Positions 5,940 to 9,674 of a DNA stretch of 9,674 nucleotides are shown in pieces. Source of the stretch: Candidatus Rokuibacteriota bacterium (GTDB taxonomy: Bacteria > Methylomirabilota > Methylomirabilia > Rokubacteriales > JACPHL01). The position numbers and the translations under genes were made by a program. A model generated the notes under the pieces. The model worked only from the letters and a program-made list of their open reading frames with translations. It did not search any database and was not told the DNA's origin. The first letter of the stretch is position 1. Each line of letters starts with the position of its first letter. The stretch covers positions 1 through 9,674 of the forward strand of contig JACPHL010000237.1 of assembly GCA_016188625.1 (NCBI GenBank), read 5' to 3'.

Positions 5940-6012
5940 CAGGGGCCGTCGAAGTCGAGCGAGCGGGGCGCGCCCCGGTCGCGCGCCCCCACGAGGTCCG
6001 GAAGAGGCGGCC

Positions 6013-7257
6013 TCAGAAGGGGGCGAGCGTCCCGGCGGCGTCGAAGGCGAGGGGGGCGGGGTCGCTCACCCGGACGAGGTCGTCGCGCCCGGCCAGCTCC
6101 GGCAGGAACGCCTCGGAGACCTCCACCTCGCCGAGCATAAGGGTGTTCTTGATCCGCACGACCCGGGCCTCCTCGGGGCGGACCAGGCCGAGGCAGTCCA
6201 GCGCCGCGGCGATCGCCTCCCGGTCGGTCTCGAAGACCGGTGGGAGCTTGGCCATGTTCGGGGCGACCGCGGCCAGGCAGTTGATGAGGGTCGCCTCCCA
6301 GTCGATCTTCCCGGCCAGGCGGCGGGTGGTGAAGTCGGCGTTCCCGATCCCGTTGGCGTTGCCGTAGGTCTCGGGGGTCAGGCTCAGGGGCACGATCCAG
6401 GTGATCCGGGGCCGGTCCGGGAACGGCTCGAAGCGCGAGGCCCCGCGGCCGATGACGTTGGTGTCCATCCCCGTCCCCGAGACGTTCTTCCCCATCTCGT
6501 CCACGATCAGGACGTCGATCGGGTCGAAGGGGAGACGCGCCATCCACGCCCGGGCCTCGGCGATGAGGGCCCGCTCCCCGGCCTCGAGGGTCTCGGGCGG
6601 AAAGGCCTGGACCCTGGCGGTCTGCTCGTAGGCGTTCTCCACGATCCCGAGCCCGAAGGCGATCCGGGCCCTGCCGAGCAGCTCGCGGCCGAACGCCGTG
6701 ATGACCGTCTCGTAACGGTGGCGGACGCTGGCGCGGTGGGCCTGGGCCGCGCCGATCCGCTTCGCCATCCCGATCGCCATCATCTTGAAGAGCCCGGACT
6801 CGAGGGAGCCCTTGAAGTCGGTGTGGGGCTTGACGCGGTTGATGACCCCGATCCAGTCGGCCTCGGCCGCGAAGCGGTCGAGCCAGACCGGGAGCCCGAG
6901 GGCCTCGCCGACCTGGACCACCTCCATGGTGGCGCGGATCGGGCAGCCCATGGAGGCCTCGGTGATCCCGTAGTGGGCCAGGACGGCGACCTGCCCCTCC
7001 GCCGTGCCGCCGCCGTGGCTCCCCATGGCCGGGAAGATGAAGGGGCGGGCGCCGCGCGAGACCAGCTCGTCCACCACGGCCCGGACGATGACGGCGATGT
7101 TGGCGATCCCCCGGCTCCCCACGGCGAGGGCCACGCCCTGGCCGCGCCGGATCGGGAGGGGGATGGCGCCGAGGGCCTCGCGGACCGCGGCGGGGATGTC
7201 GGCCAGGGCCGGGCCCGGGAAGGTCTGCTTGATCCGGAGCATCCGGGGGAACTCCAT
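6013..7257 (-). CDS. LarA-like (DUF2088) protein, probable nickel-pincer cofactor-dependent isomerase
   Basis: This 414-residue protein resembles the lactate racemase LarA superfamily, whose members racemise or epimerise 2-hydroxyacids with a nickel-pincer nucleotide. Key positions can be matched to Lactiplantibacillus plantarum LarA: H81 in MGSHGGGT (LarA H108), H145 in RVKPHTDFKG (H174), K158 in GLFKMM (K184, the cofactor lysine) and H174 in AAQAHR (H200, the nickel ligand). The spacings 64, 13 and 16 compare with 66, 10 and 16 in LarA. The C-terminal half has VDEMGKNVSGTGMDTNVIGR (252-271) and YGNANGIGNADFT, characteristic of this subgroup. The cofactor makers LarB, LarC and LarE are not in the window. 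Start ATG 7257 has a poor ribosome site; Met6 (7242) has GGAG 9 nt before it. The substrate is unknown, and a 2-hydroxyacid is the family-based guess. Confidence 0.85.
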   Translation of the reverse strand: MEFPRMLRIKQTFPGPALADIPAAVREALGAIPLPIRRGQGVALAVGSRGIANIAVIVRAVVDELVSRGARPFIFPAMGSHGGGTAEGQVAVLAHYGITEASMGCPIRATMEVVQVGEALGLPVWLDRFAAEADWIGVINRVKPHTDFKGSLESGLFKMMAIGMAKRIGAAQAHRASVRHRYETVITAFGRELLGRARIAFGLGIVENAYEQTARVQAFPPETLEAGERALIAEARAWMARLPFDPIDVLIVDEMGKNVSGTGMDTNVIGRGASRFEPFPDRPRITWIVPLSLTPETYGNANGIGNADFTTRRLAGKIDWEATLINCLAAVAPNMAKLPPVFETDREAIAAALDCLGLVRPEEARVVRIKNTLMLGEVEVSEAFLPELAGRDDLVRVSDPAPLAFDAAGTLAPF

Positions 7258-7263
7258 GCCCTA

Positions 7264-7292
7264 GCTATAGCAGAGCCGACGGCGCGATACAA
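7264..7292 (-). promoter_or_regulatory. Weak promoter candidate for the LarA-like gene
   Basis: On the minus strand TTGTAT (7287-7292) and TATAGC (7264-7269) are 17 nt apart, matching consensus at only 3 and 4 of 6 positions. It is the AT-richest spot upstream of the gene. Transcription would begin near 7257, at the annotated ATG itself, which would make Met1 leaderless or favour Met6 as the start. Confidence 0.3.
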
Positions 7293-7316
7293 GACACGAG
7301 CGCGCGCTTTTCTCCC

Positions 7317-7345
7317 TTGACTTGGACGGGGTCCGTCCGTAAGAT
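7317..7345 (+). promoter_or_regulatory. Promoter of the bamD-like operon, with a dyad in the spacer
   Basis: TTGACT (7317-7322, 5 of 6 matches) and TAAGAT (7340-7345, 4 of 6) are separated by 17 nt. The spacer holds a perfect inverted repeat GGACGG GGT CCGTCC (7324-7338). This placement would allow a repressor or activator dimer to act on the promoter. The predicted transcript starts near 7352 and includes the GGAGGAG ribosome site at 7367-7373. Confidence 0.55.
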
Positions 7346-7366
7346 GCGAAGGACATTGGCAAACCC

Positions 7367-7381
7367 GGAGGAGATCCCATC
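7367..7381 (+). promoter_or_regulatory. Ribosome-binding site of bamD pointing to an ATC codon
   Basis: GGAGGAG (7367-7373) is followed by five bases and then ATC (7379-7381), which is in frame with the BamD ATG at 7394. The first canonical start codon is 20 nt from the ribosome site. The geometry is close to that of pxpB at 1840-1854. Confidence 0.4.
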
Positions 7382-7393
7382 ACGGCCCGACGC

Positions 7394-8152
7394 ATGACCC
7401 TCCCCCGACCCCTGCTCGCCCTTCTCCTCCTCGGCGCCCTCCTCCTCTCGGGCTGCGGCCTGTTCGGCGGCAGGCCGAAGCCGATCCCGCCCGTCGGCCA
7501 GCTCTACCAGGACGGCGAGGCCCAGCTGGCCAAGGGGAGCTACGACAAGGCCCGCGACGCCTTCACCATGCTCTACGAGCACTACGCGGACTCCTACCTC
7601 GCCGTCCGGGCCCGCTTCCTGGTCGGGGAGGCCCACTACCGGGAGAAGGAGTACGAGAAGGCCATCAAGGAGTTCGAGGCGTTCCTGACCTTCTACCCCG
7701 GCGCCGCCATCGCCGACCTCGCCCAGTACCGGCTCGCCATGAGCTACTACGACCAGCTCCAGACCGTGGAGAAGGACCAGGGGCTCACGGCCAAGGCCCT
7801 GGCGAAGTTCCAGAAGCTCGTCAAGCACTACCCCGAGAGCCGCTACGCCCCGGACGCCCTGGCCAAGATCGAGATCTGCCGGAACCGGCTCGCCCAGAAG
7901 GAGCTGTGGGTCGCGGAGTACTACGTCAAGCAGCGGAGCTACGCCGCGGCCCTGCAGCGGCTCGAGGTGATCCTGCGGGACTACCCGCGGGCGCTGGTGA
8001 TCCCCCAGACCCTCTACCTCCAGGGCGACGCCCTCTTCCGGCTCGGCCAGCCCGAGGAGGCGGCCAAGCCGATCCGCCGCCTGGTGGAGGAGTTCGGCCA
8101 CACCGAGTGGGCCCGCCGGGCCTACCAGCGCTACTCCGGCCTCCTGCGCTGA
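7394..8152 (+). CDS. bamD: BamD-like outer-membrane assembly lipoprotein (TPR repeats)
   Basis: BamD is the essential lipoprotein of the BAM complex, which inserts beta-barrel proteins into the outer membrane. It is anchored on the periplasmic face. The 252-residue product has a hydrophobic signal peptide ending in the lipobox LLSGC (Cys21 lipidated), then TPR-like helical repeats from about residue 37. These include the hallmark [25 protein letters not shown] (174-198). Length and layout fit the family (about 245 aa). ATG 7394 is 20 nt from the strong GGAGGAG (7367-7373), too far for normal initiation. An in-frame ATC at 7379-7381 is at proper spacing and would give an N-terminus Met-Thr-Ala-Arg-Arg-Met, with the basic residues expected in a signal peptide. 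I keep the ATG coordinate as the conservative choice. A YfgC/YbgF-type TPR lipoprotein is a less likely alternative. Confidence 0.87.
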   Translation: MTLPRPLLALLLLGALLLSGCGLFGGRPKPIPPVGQLYQDGEAQLAKGSYDKARDAFTMLYEHYADSYLAVRARFLVGEAHYREKEYEKAIKEFEAFLTFYPGAAIADLAQYRLAMSYYDQLQTVEKDQGLTAKALAKFQKLVKHYPESRYAPDALAKIEICRNRLAQKELWVAEYYVKQRSYAAALQRLEVILRDYPRALVIPQTLYLQGDALFRLGQPEEAAKPIRRLVEEFGHTEWARRAYQRYSGLLR

Positions 8153-8166
8153 GCGAGGAGCCTCTC

Positions 8167-9207
8167 ATGCACGATGTCGTCGATCTCCGGAGCGACACCC
8201 TCACCACCCCCACCCCCGAGATGCGCGCGGCCATGGCCGCGGCCGAGGTCGGGGACGACGTCTGGGAGGAGGACCCCACGGTCAAGCGCCTCGAGGCGAT
8301 GGCCGCGGAGCGGCTCGGCAAGGAGGCCGCGCTCTTCGTCGCCTCCGGGACCATGGGCAACCAGGTGGCCGTGATGACCCACACCCGCCCGGGCCAGGAG
8401 GTCATCGTGGACGCCGACGCCCACATCTACATGTTCGAGGTCGGGGGGATCGCACGCCTGTCCCTCTGCCAGGTCCGCCCCCTTCCGACCGAGCGCGGGC
8501 TGCCGAGCCCCGAGCAGGTCCGGCAGGCGATCCGGCCGTCGAACATCCACGTCCCGCCGACCGGGCTCCTCTGCCTCGAGAACACCCACAACCGCCACAG
8601 CGGGAGCGCCTTCACCCCCGAGGAGGTGACGGCCGCGGCCCGGGTCGCCCGCGAGCACGGGGTGCCGGTCCACCTCGACGGGGCCCGGATCTTCAACGCC
8701 GCGGTGGCCCTCCGCCGCGATGCCAGCGAGTTCTGCCGGGAGGTGGACTCGGTCCAGTTCTGCCTCAGCAAGGGCCTGGCCGCGCCGGTGGGGTCCCTCG
8801 TGGTGGGGACGCGGGGTTTCATCGCGGAGGCCCGGCGGAACCGGAAGCTCCTCGGAGGCGGGATGCGCCAGGTCGGCGTCCTCGCCGCGGCCGGGATCGT
8901 CGCCCTGGAGCGGATGGTGGACCGGCTGGCCGAGGATCACGCCAACGCCAAGCGACTGGCCGAGGGGATCAGCCGGATGCCGGGGATCCGGGTCGATCTT
9001 TCCCGGATCCAGACCAACATCGTCATCTTCCACGTGGACCGCCCCGGCGGCGTCCAGGAGCTGGTCGAGGGGTGCCGCGCCCGGAAGGTGAAGCTCCACG
9101 CCATCGGCCCTGCCGCCATCCGTTGCGTCACCCACAAGGACGTGGACGCCGAGGACATCGAGCGCGCCCTCGCCGCCATCGAGGAGGTCGTGGCGGCCTG
9201 GGCGTGA
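8167..9207 (+). CDS. ltaE: Low-specificity threonine aldolase (PLP-dependent)
   Basis: This fold-type I PLP enzyme cleaves threonine, allo-threonine or other beta-hydroxy amino acids to glycine plus an aldehyde in the cytoplasm. The protein has 346 residues, normal for the family. It opens with [18 protein letters not shown] (6-23) and carries SGTMGNQ (60-66), which cups the PLP phosphate. H86 in [10 protein letters not shown] corresponds to the ring-stacking His. ENTHNRHSG (138-146) and [11 protein letters not shown] (169-179) follow, with D171 facing the pyridine nitrogen. The Schiff-base lysine is K202 in [12 protein letters not shown], and R319 in AIRCVTH would hold the carboxylate. ATG 8167 has GAGGAG 6 nt upstream and lies 14 nt after bamD. 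An upstream extension of the frame to 7906 is a shadow of bamD. L versus L-allo preference cannot be told from sequence. Confidence 0.93.
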   Translation: MHDVVDLRSDTLTTPTPEMRAAMAAAEVGDDVWEEDPTVKRLEAMAAERLGKEAALFVASGTMGNQVAVMTHTRPGQEVIVDADAHIYMFEVGGIARLSLCQVRPLPTERGLPSPEQVRQAIRPSNIHVPPTGLLCLENTHNRHSGSAFTPEEVTAAARVAREHGVPVHLDGARIFNAAVALRRDASEFCREVDSVQFCLSKGLAAPVGSLVVGTRGFIAEARRNRKLLGGGMRQVGVLAAAGIVALERMVDRLAEDHANAKRLAEGISRMPGIRVDLSRIQTNIVIFHVDRPGGVQELVEGCRARKVKLHAIGPAAIRCVTHKDVDAEDIERALAAIEEVVAAWA

Positions 9208-9215
9208 GGGGCGGG

Positions 9216-9674
9216 ATGGGCGAGCGGCTCCTCGAGGTCCGGAACCTCAAGACCTACTTCTTCACCGACGAGGGCGCAGTCCGCGCCGTGGACGGCGTGG
9301 ACCTCCACATCGACAAGGGCGAGACCCTCGGGGTGGTCGGGGAGTCGGGGTGCGGGAAAACGGTCACCGCCCTCAGCATCATGCGGCTCATCCCCCAGCC
9401 GCCGGGACGGATCGTGGCGGGGGAGGTCCTCTGGATGGGCCGGAACCTGCTGGAGCTCTCCCCCGCCCAGATGCGCAGGGTGCGGGGCAAGGAGATCTCC
9501 ATGATCTTCCAGGAGCCGATGCCCTCCCTCAACCCCGTCTTCACGGTGGGGGAGCAGATCGCCGAGGCCATCCGGCTCCACGAGGGGCTCGGGCGGCGCG
9601 ACGCCGCTCACAAGGCCGTCGAGATGCTCAGGCTGGTCCACATCCCCAACCCTGAGCGGCGGGTCAAGGAGTAC
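9216..9674 (+). CDS. Oligopeptide/dipeptide (Opp/Dpp) ABC transporter ATP-binding protein, partial
   Basis: This is the N-terminal 153 residues of an ATPase subunit that powers import of peptides, nickel or related solutes through an Opp/Dpp-type permease. The gene runs off the right edge in frame. It begins [20 protein letters not shown] with [10 protein letters not shown], then Walker A GESGCGKT (42-49), [10 protein letters not shown] (51-60), and the Q-loop [20 protein letters not shown] (96-115, Q99), where the family usually has MTSLNP. The signature motif, Walker B and the C-terminal solute-specific Cys-rich or oligopeptide-transporter region are beyond the edge. The DppD/OppD type is favoured because the start lacks the longer N-terminus of OppF. 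ATG 9216 is 8 nt after the aldolase stop with AGGGG just before it, so it is probably cotranscribed. Because the family also carries nickel, a link to the nearby LarA-like gene is possible but untested. Confidence 0.9.
   Translation, partial: MGERLLEVRNLKTYFFTDEGAVRAVDGVDLHIDKGETLGVVGESGCGKTVTALSIMRLIPQPPGRIVAGEVLWMGRNLLELSPAQMRRVRGKEISMIFQEPMPSLNPVFTVGEQIAEAIRLHEGLGRRDAAHKAVEMLRLVHIPNPERRVKEY

Noticed and set aside
5920-7320. Plus-strand 466-codon open frame opposite the LarA-like gene
   Set aside because: It is compositionally biased, has no recognisable motif, and is antisense to a protein with conserved catalytic residues.
7906-8166. Upstream extension of the threonine aldolase frame
   Set aside because: It overlaps the conserved C-terminal half of BamD in another frame. 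The ATG at 8167 has a well-placed GAGGAG.
8131-9135. Minus-strand 334-codon frame opposite the threonine aldolase
   Set aside because: It is antisense to a gene with a full set of PLP-enzyme motifs, and its residues are low-complexity.
1-9674. Defence system, prophage, CRISPR array, insertion sequence, tRNA or rRNA
   Set aside because: I saw no direct-repeat array, transposase, integrase, phage gene or RNA-gene signature on either strand.

Overview
The window is GC-rich bacterial DNA (about 70% G+C by eye) and is densely coding. A BamD-type lipoprotein indicates a two-membrane (Gram-negative type) bacterium. The composition, the coding style and the mix of LarA-like, 5-oxoprolinase and Opp/Dpp genes would suit an uncultivated soil or subsurface lineage such as Methylomirabilota/Rokubacteria. 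That placement is an impression and was not tested.

Layout. Left block, minus strand (170-2670): a YcsI/DUF1445 D-glutamate-cyclase-like protein, then 5-oxoprolinase subunits PxpB and PxpC. The order is the same as ycsI-kipI-kipA in Bacillus subtilis, and PxpB/PxpC overlap by 4 bp. PxpA is not in view. A D-isomer-type 2-hydroxyacid dehydrogenase (2749-3726, minus) lies upstream with its own promoter. It is transcribed divergently from an M20-family deacylase (3927-5234, plus). The M20 gene has visibly lower G+C than its neighbours and a near-consensus promoter. A PAT/ArsN1-like GNAT acetyltransferase follows (5343-5858, plus).

Right block: a LarA-like (DUF2088) protein on the minus strand (6013-7257) converges on the GNAT gene. 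A perfect 16-bp inverted repeat lies between the two. The LarA-like gene is divergent from a plus-strand cluster of a BamD-like lipoprotein (7394-8152), a low-specificity threonine aldolase (8167-9207) and the start of an Opp/Dpp ABC transporter ATPase (9216 to the edge). Gaps in this cluster are 14 and 8 bp, so it is probably one operon.

Theme (inference): apart from BamD, the enzymes handle small amino or hydroxy acids, several of D or cyclic form. They cover D-glutamate cyclisation, 5-oxoproline opening, 2-hydroxyacid oxidation, hydroxyacid racemisation, N-acyl hydrolysis, amine acetylation, beta-hydroxy-amino-acid cleavage and peptide uptake. I found no CRISPR array, RNA gene, insertion sequence or defence/phage system. 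The most unusual signals are two genes (pxpB and bamD) whose Shine-Dalgarno spacing and reading frame point to an ATC codon where a start codon should be, the compositionally distinct M20 gene, and several dyads placed on promoters or ribosome-binding sites.
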